DNA of 45,541 bases from Bacteroidetes bacterium ADurb.Bin008 (GTDB lineage Bacteria; Bacteroidota; Bacteroidia; Bacteroidales; Tenuifilaceae). The notes under the pieces are model-generated. The model was not told the origin of the DNA. It was given only the letters and a program-made list of their open reading frames with translations, and made no database searches. The first letter of the stretch is position 1. The number at the start of each line of letters is the position of its first letter. The position numbers and the translations under genes were made by a program. Below are positions 17,425 to 26,015 of the stretch, piece by piece. The stretch is from the NCBI GenBank assembly GCA_002071445.1, contig MWFE01000051.1, positions 1-45,541 on the forward strand, read 5' to 3'.

Positions 17425-18246
17425 TTAAATTGGGTACACTTGTGCAAACATATTGGAAAACAACCCTTTGATGTCGGGCTTGCTGTCAAACAGCCCGAAA
17501 ACGGTTGATCCGCTTCCCGACATGATGGCATAGATGGCACCGAGAGCGTATAGGTCATTTTTAATCCTTTCAACCTCAGGGTGCTGCAAAAACACAATTT
17601 TTTCAAAATCGTTGGATACCTGATTCCTCCATTGCTCCATGGGCGTGGTTACAATACGCCTTAGGTCAAACGGTGCGGTTTGTGGCTTTACCTGTGAGTA
17701 TGCATACCCCGTGCTGATACTGATTCCCGGATTAACCACCACAACGTACAATCCTTTGAGATTTAAACTCAAAGGCTCCAGCATTTCGCCTCGGCCCGTG
17801 GCAAAGCAAGGGATGTCCATAAGGAAGAATGGGCAATCGCTGCCAAGATTCAGGGCGATGCTATGTAAATCTGTTGCCGATAATGGCCTTGAGGCCATTG
17901 TGTTGAGCATTGATAAAGTGAATGCCCCATCAGCTGAGCCACCCCCCAGCCCTGCGCCTATGGGTATCTGCTTGTGCAGATGTATGACCACCTTGGGCAG
18001 TTCACCTCTTTGGCTCATCAGTTCATATGCCTTGATGCAAAGGTTTTCGCCTTCATCACATTCCATGGGCAGGCCGCTGTGTGTAAAGCGAATATTTTCT
18101 GATTGACGGGGGGTGGGGACAATCTCAAGAATATCGCACAGTGTGGGCAAGGGTATAAATACTGTTTCAATGTTGTGGTAGCCATCGGGGCGTTTGCCGG
18201 TGACAAAGAGTCCGAGGTTGAGCTTGGCGTATGGGTATGTTATCAT
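17425..18246 (-). CDS. ispE: 4-diphosphocytidyl-2-C-methyl-D-erythritol kinase
   Basis: 273 residues from MITYPYAKLNLGL at 18246. The frame extends 19 residues further upstream, but the family begins at this methionine. IspE is the GHMP kinase of the MEP isoprenoid pathway. The start motif AKLNLGLFVTGKRPDGYH, the ATP-binding GAGLGGGSADGAF motif near residue 90 and the C-terminal IMSGSGSTVFGLF motif are all present. ispF, two steps later in the same pathway, is also in the window (35631-36113). It stands alone, divergent from nothing obvious and convergent with the methyltransferase. Confidence 0.96.
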   Translation of the reverse strand: MITYPYAKLNLGLFVTGKRPDGYHNIETVFIPLPTLCDILEIVPTPRQSENIRFTHSGLPMECDEGENLCIKAYELMSQRGELPKVVIHLHKQIPIGAGLGGGSADGAFTLSMLNTMASRPLSATDLHSIALNLGSDCPFFLMDIPCFATGRGEMLEPLSLNLKGLYVVVVNPGISISTGYAYSQVKPQTAPFDLRRIVTTPMEQWRNQVSNDFEKIVFLQHPEVERIKNDLYALGAIYAIMSGSGSTVFGLFDSKPDIKGLFSNMFAQVYPI

Positions 18247-18369
18247 TTTTATCCGTAGATAAGAAATTCTGTGCCAATGGGTAATGGTTGCCCGAGAGAA
18301 CAAAAATACTCAATTCTGAGATGTATCGCTATTTTGCATTAAAACTACAATTTGACCAACAGCAATAGC

Positions 18370-19098
18370 CTATGCCTGCAGGGCAGCCCCAATAATCCCC
18401 GCATCGTTTTGCAGGGTAGCCGCAATCACCCGAGCATTAACCGTAAGGTGATGTTTAAAAAGATCCAGACGCCTGCTGGTTCCTCCACCTATGATAAAGA
18501 GGTTGGGGTAGAAGGTCTGTTCGAGATAGGTGAGGTACTCGTTGAACCGTTTGCCCCATGTGTCCCAGTCCAGATTCTCATGCTTTCTCACGCCGTCTGA
18601 GGCGTACTTCTCGCCTTTCAAACCGTTGGGCATGTATATATGCCCAAGTTCCGAGTTGGGAATCAGCTTGCCCTTATTGAACAGCGCCGAACCAATACCC
18701 GTTCCAACGGTCAGGAAAATGGCAAAATCCTTAAAATTCTTGGCCTTGCCAAATTTCATCTCGGCAAATCCGGCCACATCGGCATCGTTGAGAACGTGTA
18801 CGGGGCATCCGGTGGCCTTGCCAAAGAGCTTGTTGGCGTTTACGCCAATAAATGCCCTATCGATGTTGGCAGCGGTTTTCACCACTCCGTTCATCACCAC
18901 GGCCGGAAAGCCACAGCCAATTTTCCCTTTCCACTTGAAATGCTTTACCAACTCGCTGACAATAGCCACAGTTTCCTTTACCTGTGAGGGTTGCGATGTT
19001 TCAATCCTAAACTTTTCGGCCACAAATTTTCCCGTTTTGGTATCTACCACAGCACCCTTAATGGCCGAACCACCAATATCAATACCAAGTACTTCCAT
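18370..19098 (-). CDS. ppgK: ROK-family glucokinase, polyphosphate glucokinase type
   Basis: 242 residues. The phosphate-binding motif IDIGGSAIKGAVVD opens the protein, followed by CGFPAVVMNGVV, the catalytic aspartate region NDADVAGFAEM, and GTGIGSALF with a SELGH glucose-binding motif. The short length and the sequence around TWGKRFNEYL fit polyphosphate-dependent glucokinases (PPGK) better than ATP-dependent ROK glucokinases, which carry a CXCGXXGC zinc motif that is absent here. It would phosphorylate glucose with polyphosphate or ATP in the cytoplasm. A stable hairpin lies 6 bases upstream of its start codon. Confidence 0.85.
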   Translation of the reverse strand: MEVLGIDIGGSAIKGAVVDTKTGKFVAEKFRIETSQPSQVKETVAIVSELVKHFKWKGKIGCGFPAVVMNGVVKTAANIDRAFIGVNANKLFGKATGCPVHVLNDADVAGFAEMKFGKAKNFKDFAIFLTVGTGIGSALFNKGKLIPNSELGHIYMPNGLKGEKYASDGVRKHENLDWDTWGKRFNEYLTYLEQTFYPNLFIIGGGTSRRLDLFKHHLTVNARVIAATLQNDAGIIGAALQA

Positions 19099-19104
19099 AG
19101 TTTC

Positions 19105-19140
19105 AATCCCTATTCAACGCAAGTAAAAATAGGGATTTTT
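19105..19140. other. Stable hairpin in the ppgK leader
   Basis: A perfect 10-bp inverted repeat (19105-19114 with 19128-19137), 13-base loop, with a T-run on the plus strand. On the plus strand it looks like a terminator, but no plus-strand gene precedes it. On the minus strand it ends only 6 bases before the ppgK start, where it could limit ribosome access or act as an attenuator. Confidence 0.5.
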
Positions 19141-19323
19141 ATGCTATTTAACGAGAGTTCATTAGAAAAACTATGAGCTTTTCCTGCTCAACGTACTAGG
19201 GCAAAATCTATTTCTAACTCTATAAAAGACTTTTCTTATAGCAAGTTCATTACATTATTCATGGGAATTTTGTATATTGGTTTCGTGAAATAAGCATTAT
19301 AGTTGACTCTAGAAAAGAAATAA

Positions 19324-20274
19324 TTGATGAAGTTTTATGTTGGAGTTACGGATTTTGATTGGTACAGTTTTCTTTCTAAAAGAGAGAATGAGGATATAAA
19401 TTTTTGGCAACCAGGTGGTAATTCCTCTTTTAAGGTAATTAGTGCGGGGGCTCCATTTTTGTTTAAATTGAAAAGTCCATATAATGCAATAGCCGGCATA
19501 GGTTTTTTTTCATCACATTCAATTTTACCCCTAGATTTTGCCTGGAGTATATTTGAGGAGAGAAACGGCCTAGATTCCTTTTTTAAATTCAAACAAAAAA
19601 TAATCAATTATCGGAATGCTGACAATTCGTATGACAAGAATCCGAATATTGGATGTATCGTTTTAACTGACCCAATTTTTTTTCATAAAAACGATTGGAT
19701 TCAGGTACCCTCAGATTGGAACAGGAGTATTGTTCAGGGTAAATCATATGATACGAACACTTATATAGGTAGGAATCTTTGGGATAAAGTTGAGAATATT
19801 TTGCAAAAATATAAACTATTTGAAAGAGCAGAATCCTCTAAAAGTCAATTAATTCTTAACGATCCGGAAACTGAATATACAAAAAAGTATCTCACAAAAG
19901 TCCGACTAGGACAAGGAGCATTTCGAGTACAATTAACGGATGCTTATTTTAGAAAATGTTCAATTACTGGAGAAAAGACCTTACCAGTACTCGAAGCAGC
20001 TCACATTAAACCATTCTCTGAATCCGGCCCTAATCATATATCCAATGGCATATTGTTGAGGGCTGATTTGCATAAATTGTATGATTCAGGCTACATTACG
20101 TTAACAAAAAATTATCGTGTTGAAGTAAGTAGAAAAATCAAAGATGAATTTGAAAATGGTAGAGAATACTATAAATTTCATGGAAATAGATTATTAGTTC
20201 TTCCATCGAATATTATTGACCAACCTAATGCAGACTATATTGAGTGGCATAATAATAATGTATACAATGGATAA
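19324..20274 (+). CDS. HNH endonuclease with possible modified-DNA-binding N-terminal domain
   Basis: 316 residues. The C-terminal part carries an HNH_2-type nuclease core: a first Cys motif CSITG, the catalytic LEAAHIKPF, then SNGILLRADLHKLYD. The N-terminal 150 residues (YVGVTDFDWYSFL, NFWQPGG, GAPFLFKLK, AGIGFFSS) look like a small barrel reminiscent of PUA/EVE-like folds seen in enzymes that recognise modified bases, but this comparison is by pattern only. A modification-dependent (type IV-like) restriction nuclease is the leading idea. The gene is visibly richer in A and T than its neighbours and stands alone beside a RAYT element, which suggests recent acquisition. No methyltransferase partner is present. 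Confidence 0.75.
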   Translation: MMKFYVGVTDFDWYSFLSKRENEDINFWQPGGNSSFKVISAGAPFLFKLKSPYNAIAGIGFFSSHSILPLDFAWSIFEERNGLDSFFKFKQKIINYRNADNSYDKNPNIGCIVLTDPIFFHKNDWIQVPSDWNRSIVQGKSYDTNTYIGRNLWDKVENILQKYKLFERAESSKSQLILNDPETEYTKKYLTKVRLGQGAFRVQLTDAYFRKCSITGEKTLPVLEAAHIKPFSESGPNHISNGILLRADLHKLYDSGYITLTKNYRVEVSRKIKDEFENGREYYKFHGNRLLVLPSNIIDQPNADYIEWHNNNVYNG

Positions 20275-20310
20275 TAGGATTGTTGAATGAATAGTGCAAT
20301 AACAAGAAAA

Positions 20311-20602
20311 ATCCCGAAGGGATGGCAAATTTATAACGAGATCAAAGCAACAACAAACATAACCCTGAAAGGGTGACATGGTTAATAAATGAATTGCAAT
20401 AGAGTACGACGAAAAATATTTGTTTGAATGGATTTGATCATATCACCCCTTCGGGGTTTGTTAAACTATAAATATACATAGGGTTACAATCCTATCATCC
20501 CTGCGGGATTTAGACCAAACAAAGTAACGCCAAGAAAAATCCCGAAGGGATGAAACAATTATAAAACGACAATGTAACGATAAACATAATCCCGAAGGGA
20601 TG
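20311..20602. repeat. Cluster of short REP-like palindromes upstream of the RAYT gene
   Basis: Within 20275-20660 there are seven short palindromes of two kinds. Type A (ATCCCGAAGGGATG or close variants) occurs at 20311-20324, 20539-20552, 20589-20602 and, inverted and diverged, at 20496-20510. Type B (AACCCTGAAAGGGTGACAT) occurs at 20361-20379 and 20638-20656, with a related CACCCCTTCGGGGT at 20444-20457. Each could fold into a 5-7 bp hairpin with a tiny loop. Spacing is irregular, as in REP/BIME clusters, and the series continues at 21126-21140 past the transposase gene. Confidence 0.8.
20353..20470 (+). mobile_element. Internally deleted copy (MITE-like) of the RAYT element
   Basis: The left part (20353-20384) matches the leader of the intact RAYT gene (20630-20661), including the AACCCTGAAAGGGTGACAT palindrome. 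The right part (20402-20470) matches 21084-21152 with about six differences in 69 bases and still encodes the last residues EYDEKYLFEWI-stop, against EYNEKYLFQWI-stop in the intact gene. The whole interior is missing, so this is a relic with both ends. Confidence 0.8.
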
Positions 20603-20660
20603 GTATAGTTGTAATAAAAGCAGTAAAAAACAAAATTAACCCTGAAAGGGTGACATAGTT

Positions 20661-21119
20661 ATGGCAGGCACATTCTCACAAATCTATATCCATTATGTTT
20701 TTGCTGTAAAAGGCAGGGAAAATCTTTTGCATAAACCCTGGCGCGACGAAGTATTTAAGTACATCTCAGGCATTATTAAAGGCAAAAATCAAAAGCCCAT
20801 TATTCTAAACGGAGTAGAAGACCACGTACACGTTTTTGTTGGCTTAAAACCAGCTATGTGCATCTCAGATTTGGCAAGAGACATCAAAAACAACTCCTCC
20901 AATTTTATCAATCAACAAAGATTTTTAAAAGGAAAATTTTCGTGGCAGGAAGGCTATGGAGTGTTCTCGTATGCTCATTCCCAAATTGATAATGTATATC
21001 AGTACATTGTAAGTCAGGAAGAGCATCACAGAAAAAAAAACTTCAAGGAGGAATACATTGACTTTCTTAAGAGGTTTGAAATTGAGTACAACGAAAAATA
21101 TTTGTTTCAATGGATTTGA
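20661..21119 (+). CDS. REP-associated tyrosine transposase (RAYT, IS200-like Y1)
   Basis: 152 residues, the usual size of a Y1 transposase of the IS200/TnpA_REP group. The HUH metal-binding motif is in VEDHVHVFVGL near residue 55, and the catalytic tyrosine is in QYIVSQEEHH near residue 115. The gene looks intact. It lies among palindromic repeats on both sides, the classical context of a RAYT, which nicks single-stranded palindromes. No accessory TnpB gene is present. The start at 20661 follows directly on a type B palindrome (20638-20656), so the hairpin lies at the translation start and may also limit its expression. Confidence 0.9.
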   Translation: MAGTFSQIYIHYVFAVKGRENLLHKPWRDEVFKYISGIIKGKNQKPIILNGVEDHVHVFVGLKPAMCISDLARDIKNNSSNFINQQRFLKGKFSWQEGYGVFSYAHSQIDNVYQYIVSQEEHHRKKNFKEEYIDFLKRFEIEYNEKYLFQWI

Positions 21120-21125
21120 TCATAT

Positions 21126-21140
21126 CACCCCCTCGGGTTT
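21126..21140. repeat. Palindrome downstream of the RAYT gene
   Basis: CACCCCCTCGGGTTT, a diverged version of the type B palindrome seen at 20444-20457 and placed at the same distance after the coding end (6 bases). It probably marks the right end of the element. Confidence 0.65.
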
Positions 21141-21233
21141 TGTTATACTATCGGTTTACACTGGGTTTCCTTTCCCCATTGCCCATAGGCAAAACTCAAG
21201 TTTTATTAAAGGAAGGTAATTCTACCAACCGCG

Positions 21234-22028
21234 TTAATCAATCAGCAGTTTTCGTCGTACCAGTTCCATCAGCTGGTTGGCAGCCTCATTCTTGTCGTCC
21301 CAGTTGAAATGGTCCTGAACGTAAAATAGCGCATCGTTGATATCGGTGAACTCGTTCAGCTTGACGATGGTCTTAGCATAAAGTTCGGCATTGCCATTGA
21401 AAAGTTCCTTGGTAAACAGAAACTTATCGTTTATCCCGATGGCCTTGGTGAGATCGTTAATGGGCTTGTTTTGCAACTTAGTGGCAATATCCTTTTTGCT
21501 CTTGCCCAGGGTCTCGTTGCGGAATTTGCGTTTCCCCTGATATTTTTCGCCTAAAATGGGTGTCTTTGGTTTATCCTGAAAGCCATTCTCTTCAATTTCC
21601 TGTTCGTCAACGGTCAGGTCTTCCGTAACAATCACAGGCTCTTCCTTTAATTCAGCCTTAATAGTGGGTTTTAAATCCTTGTCGGGCCCATGAATTTCTT
21701 GGGGTGCTGTTGCAATGTGTTGAATTTCCGGTTTAACAGGGGGTATTTTGGTTTCAACGGTTTTTTCAACAGGTTTTTCAACGATTTTTTCAATTGGTTT
21801 TTCTACTTCAATCGGTACAACCCTATGAGCAGTACTTGGTTGTGTTTCGCGGGTTGATAGTTCGTCCTTGCCGCCGAAAAGGATGATTTCGTAACCGGCT
21901 CTAAACTTTTCCAGCAGAATGTCACGCTCAATGGATGATAGTTTACCCTTTTCAATGCCCACTTTTAACAGCTGTTCTGCTTCGTGGATGCGCTCGAGCA
22001 CTCTTTTTAAATCGGATTGATTGATCAT
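21234..22028 (-). CDS. Hypothetical charged protein with an EKP-rich linker
   Basis: 264 residues of unknown function. Residues 1-52 are helical and charged (LKRVLERIHEAEQLL). A long low-complexity linker, about 55-165, is rich in E, K, P and V with repeated VEKP/VEKT units. The C-terminal 100 residues look folded (LTKAIGINDKFLFTKELF, then YVQDHFNWDD). No signal peptide or membrane segment is visible, so it should be cytoplasmic. It is divergent from tdk across a 79-bp spacer with promoter-like elements in both directions. It resembles conserved hypothetical proteins of Bacteroidales, but I cannot name a domain. Confidence 0.8.
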   Translation of the reverse strand: MINQSDLKRVLERIHEAEQLLKVGIEKGKLSSIERDILLEKFRAGYEIILFGGKDELSTRETQPSTAHRVVPIEVEKPIEKIVEKPVEKTVETKIPPVKPEIQHIATAPQEIHGPDKDLKPTIKAELKEEPVIVTEDLTVDEQEIEENGFQDKPKTPILGEKYQGKRKFRNETLGKSKKDIATKLQNKPINDLTKAIGINDKFLFTKELFNGNAELYAKTIVKLNEFTDINDALFYVQDHFNWDDKNEAANQLMELVRRKLLID

Positions 22029-22048
22029 GGTTGATATTATTCTGGATG

Positions 22049-22056
22049 CAAAATTA
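22049..22056 (-). promoter_or_regulatory. -7 promoter element (TAATTTTG) for the charged hypothetical protein
   Basis: A perfect TAnnTTTG on the minus strand, 20 bp upstream of the start at 22028. No clear -33 box. Confidence 0.5.
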
Positions 22057-22066
22057 AGAATTTGCT

Positions 22067-22074
22067 TACTTTTG
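22067..22074 (+). promoter_or_regulatory. -7 promoter element (TACTTTTG) for tdk
   Basis: A perfect TAnnTTTG, 33 bp before the tdk start and divergent from the element at 22049-22056. No clear -33 box. Confidence 0.5.
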
Positions 22075-22107
22075 TAAAACTAACATCGATACTTCTTTAT
22101 TGTTGTC

Positions 22108-22698
22108 ATGCAATTTATTGAAAATTCAATTATTGGGTCAAAACGAAGGGGTTGGATTGAGGTAATCACCGGTTCCATGTTCTCGGGGAAGACAGAGGAG
22201 CTGATACGCCGTCTGAAGCGTGCCCGTTTCGCCAAGCAACGCGTCGAGATATTTAAACCACAGATAGATACCCGCTACTCCGAGGAGGAGGTCGTTTCTC
22301 ACGATGCCAATGCCATACTCTCAACCCCGGTAACCTCATCGGGCAATATCTTGCTGTTGGCTTCCGATGTGGATGTGATTGGCATCGACGAGGCGCAATT
22401 TTTTGATAACAATCTGGCCGAGGTTTGCAATAAGCTGGCTGATCAGGGAATCAGGGTGATTGTGGCCGGTCTGGATATGGATTTTAAGGGCAAGCCCTTT
22501 GGCCCGATACCCCATATCATGGCCTGTGCCGAGTATGTTACCAAGGTGCATGCCATTTGCGTGAAGTGTGGTAATCTGGCGCAGTATTCGCACCGTCTTT
22601 CCGATACCGAAAAACTTGTAGTTCTGGGCGAAACCGATATATATGAGCCTTTGTGTAGATCATGTTACAACGAGGCAACGCGTAAAAAAGCCAGGTAA
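22108..22698 (+). CDS. tdk: Thymidine kinase
   Basis: 196 residues, a type II (TK1-like) thymidine kinase that phosphorylates thymidine for the salvage pathway. P-loop [15 protein letters not shown] at about 22-36, the Walker B-like DEAQFF near residue 93, a lasso-domain zinc site (CVKCGN and CRSC), and the TGE-like loop ([12 protein letters not shown]) are all visible. It begins a rightward pair with murF-alr, 21 bp downstream, probably one operon from the TACTTTTG element at 22067. Confidence 0.97.
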   Translation: MQFIENSIIGSKRRGWIEVITGSMFSGKTEELIRRLKRARFAKQRVEIFKPQIDTRYSEEEVVSHDANAILSTPVTSSGNILLLASDVDVIGIDEAQFFDNNLAEVCNKLADQGIRVIVAGLDMDFKGKPFGPIPHIMACAEYVTKVHAICVKCGNLAQYSHRLSDTEKLVVLGETDIYEPLCRSCYNEATRKKAR

Positions 22699-22719
22699 AG
22701 TAAAAAAAAGATAATCGCC

Positions 22720-25185
22720 ATGTTCACTTACTCGCTTGGCCACATAGGAGAAATATTAGATGCAGAATTGGTTGGTGATTCCCACAAAACCATCTCATCG
22801 GTTTCCATCGATAGCCGTTCCGTTTCGCTGAATCAAGATACACTGTTTTTCGCCATAGCGGGAAGTAACCACGACGGGCACCGTTTTATTGATGAACTAT
22901 ACAAAAGGGGCGTCAAATCATTCGTTGTAAACAGGGACGGCATTGCCAACCAATATCCCGATGCTTCGTTTCTTCGGGTTGACAATACGTTGGATGCATT
23001 ACAGCAATTAGCTCAGTATCATCGGCATAGATTTCAATATCCGGTCATTGGAATAACCGGAAGCAATGGTAAAACCATTGTTAAGGAATGGATTAGCCAA
23101 CTGCTGGCGTGTGACAGTAAGATAATCCGCAGCCCGAAAAGTTTCAACTCACAGGTAGGAGTACCGTTGTCGGTACTGTTGATGGAGCCACATTCCGATT
23201 TGGCCATATTTGAAGCCGGAATATCCATGGCAGGCGAGATGGAAAGGTTAGAAAGGATTATTTCGCCAGAAATAGGAATTTTTACCAATCTGGGTACTGC
23301 CCATCAGGAGAATTTTAATAATCTGGCAGTCAAGGGGCATGAAAAGATGAAACTTTTCGCACACGCCAAAGTGTTGATATACTGCGCCGACCATCAGCTG
23401 ATTCACTCCATGGCTGTTGAGGAGGAGAAAAAGCGCTTGTTGAAGCGCTTCACATGGAGCCGTAAAACGGGCACCGACGTGGTGCTTAATCAGGTAGATA
23501 CATCGCCCAACAGGGCAACGATCAAGGCGCTGTACGGCGATAAAGCCATCAGTTTCTCCATACCCTTTTCGGATAACGCCTCGGTTGAGAATGCCATGCA
23601 CTGCCTGTGTGTATTGCTTTACCTTGGCATTGATATCGACTTCATTCCCAAACGGATGAACAGGTTGCTTCCGGTGGCCATGCGTCTGGAGCTGAAAGAG
23701 GGGATTAACGGCTGTACGCTGATTAACGACAGCTACAACTCCGACGTGGGCTCCCTGTCGGTTGCCCTTGATTTTCTTGCACAGCAAAAGCAGCATGCAA
23801 GGAAGATGATTATCCTGTCGGATATACTGCAAAGTGGAAGAGATCCAATGCTGTTGTATTCCGAGGTGGCAGAGCTTGTTAAAAGTTGGAGCATTGACCT
23901 GTTTATCGGGGTGGGGAAGGAGTTGCAAAAGTATTCTCACCTTTTCGGTGAGGGTAGTCGGTTTTTTGCTACTACCGGCGATTTTCTCAATAGTTTTTCC
24001 CGCTCGGATATTTCCAATACGGCAATCCTGATTAAGGGTAGCCGACCCTTCCGTTTCGAGGAGATTTCAAGGGTGCTGGAGCAGAAAACCCATCGCACCA
24101 TTATGGAGAATAATCTTAACGCCATGGTCCATAACCTTAACTATTTCAGGGGATTATTGAAGCCCGACGTTAAGATAATGGCTATGGTTAAGGCCTTTTC
24201 GTATGGCAGCGGGTCGTACGAGATTGCAAACTTATTGCAGTTTCACAGGGTTGATTACCTGGGTGTTGCCTTTGCCGATGAGGGTGTTGCGCTGAGGGAG
24301 GCCGGAATAACCCTTCCCATAGTGGTACTAAACCCTGCCTTTGGTAGCTACGATCTGATGATTGACTACGAATTGGAACCCGAACTATTCAGCTTCAATA
24401 GCCTCGATAGCTTTGCATTGTCGTTGAGCAAAAGGGGATTGAAGGAGTATCCTGTTCATATTAAAATAGATACGGGCATGCACCGATTGGGATTTATGGA
24501 GAAAGAAACGGCCATTCTTATCGATAAGTTGATGCACACTCCCATGCTGAAGGTGCAAAGCATTTTTTCACATCTGGTTGCTTCCGAAGATCCTGAGCAC
24601 GATGATTTTACAAGGAATCAGATTGAATGCTTTAGTAGGATAAGTGAGACCATCAGCCGGGCCATTGGCTATAAACCCATGCTGCATATCCTCAATTCAG
24701 CAGGGATAGAGCGTTTTCCCAATGCCCAATTCGACATGGTACGGCTTGGAATAGGACTTTACGGGGTGAGCGTTTTGCATCAATCGGAACTGTTGAATGT
24801 GAGTACGTTGAAAACGTTTGTGGCGCAGATTCACACTCTTGCGTCAGGTGAAACCGTTGGTTATAACAGAATGGGTAAACTGACCAGGCCGTCCAGGATT
24901 GCCACTCTTCCCATTGGCTATGCCGACGGGCTGAGCAGAAGGCTAAGCAATGGTGCTGGTAGCGTTTTGGTTGGAAATTGCCTAGCCCCCATCGTTGGTA
25001 ACGTGAGTATGGATACCTGTATGATTGATGTAACTGATATCCCCAATGTTGAGGAGGGGGATGAAGTTATCCTGTTTGGCGAAAATCCAACCATTTTTCA
25101 AGTGGCCCAGGCCATGGGCACCATACCCTACGAGGTGTTAACCTCCATTTCGAGAAGGGTCAAACGGGTTTACATCCGGGAGTAG
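22720..25185 (+). CDS. Bifunctional MurF (UDP-MurNAc-tripeptide:D-Ala-D-Ala ligase) and alanine racemase
   Basis: 821 residues. Residues 1-455 are MurF: an N-terminal UDP-binding domain, the ATP motif GITGSNGKTIVKEW at about 110 and the NDSYNSDVGS motif. Residues 465-821 are alanine racemase: PLP lysine in MAMVKAFSYGSG, a GMHRLGF strand, catalytic tyrosine in VGYNRMGKL and the C-terminal MDTCMIDVTDIP. It makes D-alanine and adds D-Ala-D-Ala to the peptidoglycan precursor. This fusion is known from Bacteroidota, so it supports the taxonomic call. It follows tdk by 21 bp and converges with the Crp/Fnr gene 30 bp away. Confidence 0.96.
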   Translation: MFTYSLGHIGEILDAELVGDSHKTISSVSIDSRSVSLNQDTLFFAIAGSNHDGHRFIDELYKRGVKSFVVNRDGIANQYPDASFLRVDNTLDALQQLAQYHRHRFQYPVIGITGSNGKTIVKEWISQLLACDSKIIRSPKSFNSQVGVPLSVLLMEPHSDLAIFEAGISMAGEMERLERIISPEIGIFTNLGTAHQENFNNLAVKGHEKMKLFAHAKVLIYCADHQLIHSMAVEEEKKRLLKRFTWSRKTGTDVVLNQVDTSPNRATIKALYGDKAISFSIPFSDNASVENAMHCLCVLLYLGIDIDFIPKRMNRLLPVAMRLELKEGINGCTLINDSYNSDVGSLSVALDFLAQQKQHARKMIILSDILQSGRDPMLLYSEVAELVKSWSIDLFIGVGKELQKYSHLFGEGSRFFATTGDFLNSFSRSDISNTAILIKGSRPFRFEEISRVLEQKTHRTIMENNLNAMVHNLNYFRGLLKPDVKIMAMVKAFSYGSGSYEIANLLQFHRVDYLGVAFADEGVALREAGITLPIVVLNPAFGSYDLMIDYELEPELFSFNSLDSFALSLSKRGLKEYPVHIKIDTGMHRLGFMEKETAILIDKLMHTPMLKVQSIFSHLVASEDPEHDDFTRNQIECFSRISETISRAIGYKPMLHILNSAGIERFPNAQFDMVRLGIGLYGVSVLHQSELLNVSTLKTFVAQIHTLASGETVGYNRMGKLTRPSRIATLPIGYADGLSRRLSNGAGSVLVGNCLAPIVGNVSMDTCMIDVTDIPNVEEGDEVILFGENPTIFQVAQAMGTIPYEVLTSISRRVKRVYIRE

Positions 25186-25215
25186 GAAGAATTTAAGTGA
25201 ATGTTTTCCAGTTAA

Positions 25216-25917
25216 TTACCCAAGATTGCTTATCCTTTCCAGCTTGTGCTGGTCAATTATTCGGATGCGACGTCCATCCAACTCCAGCACGTTCTCATCG
25301 GCAAATGCCGATAGGGTGCGAATGGCGTTGGAGGTGGTCATGTTGGAGAGGTTGGCCAGATCTTCGCGGGAGAGGTAAACCTTAATGGTTTGATTATCAT
25401 CCTCTAATCCATATGTGTCGCGTAGGAACACAAGCGATTCGGCCAAGCGGCCTCGGATATGCTTCTGGGTGAGGGTAACAGTACGATTGTGCGAGAAACC
25501 CAATTCGGTTGCTATGGATTTGAGGATATGATAGCAAAGTAAGGCATTGGATTTCAGTATCTTAATAAAGCAATCCCTTTCAATTTCACCAACTACCGAA
25601 TCTTCAAGGGCTTCGGCAGAGGCTATATGATTTTCGTTGGCCAGCAGAGCGCGGTAGCCAATGAAGCCAATGGGCTTTGCCATTCTCACAATTTGATCCC
25701 GTCCGCCAACGCCTTCTTTGAAAACTTTTACTTTACCTCTGATAAGACACAGCAGCGCAGTGGGGAAATCGCCATCGCGATAGATAATTTCACTTTTCTT
25801 GTAGTATGAACAGGTAAAGTGCTTTCGCATTAATTCTTTTTCGCGGGGCTTCAAATTGGGGAACAGAGAGCAAACTCCTTCGAATGCGGTTTGGATATCA
25901 ACGGTAAGTTGGGCCAT
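25216..25917 (-). CDS. Crp/Fnr-family transcriptional regulator
   Basis: 233 residues. The N-terminal cyclic-nucleotide-binding-like beta roll spans about 20-125 (IIYRDGDFPTALLCLIRGKVKVFKEG), followed by the long dimerisation helix and a C-terminal winged helix with SREDLANLSNMTTSNAIRTLSAF (about 175-197). The Cys residues are scattered and do not form the N-terminal CX2CX5C of oxygen-sensing FNR, so a [4Fe-4S] sensor is unlikely. Its dyad-rich upstream region (26016-26045) suggests self-regulation. The ligand is unknown. A link to the dyads upstream of fdhA is only speculative. Confidence 0.92.
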   Translation of the reverse strand: MAQLTVDIQTAFEGVCSLFPNLKPREKELMRKHFTCSYYKKSEIIYRDGDFPTALLCLIRGKVKVFKEGVGGRDQIVRMAKPIGFIGYRALLANENHIASAEALEDSVVGEIERDCFIKILKSNALLCYHILKSIATELGFSHNRTVTLTQKHIRGRLAESLVFLRDTYGLEDDNQTIKVYLSREDLANLSNMTTSNAIRTLSAFADENVLELDGRRIRIIDQHKLERISNLG

Positions 25918-26015
25918 ATTGCTGAAAAAATATTACTTCAAACGTTTGCAGTACAAGTAAAACAAGCATCTGAACTTATAAAAACATTGGTTTTTTAGGA
26001 AATGAAAATGATGGC

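Noticed and set aside
18530..19126. A 198-residue plus-strand reading frame
   Set aside because: Antisense to the glucokinase gene, with no domain; shadow frame.
20311..20656. A CRISPR array
   Set aside because: Repeats are short palindromes of two types with irregular spacing and both orientations, no cas genes are present, and a RAYT gene explains them.
23248..23940. A 230-residue minus-strand reading frame
   Set aside because: Antisense to the MurF half of murF-alr; no recognisable domain.
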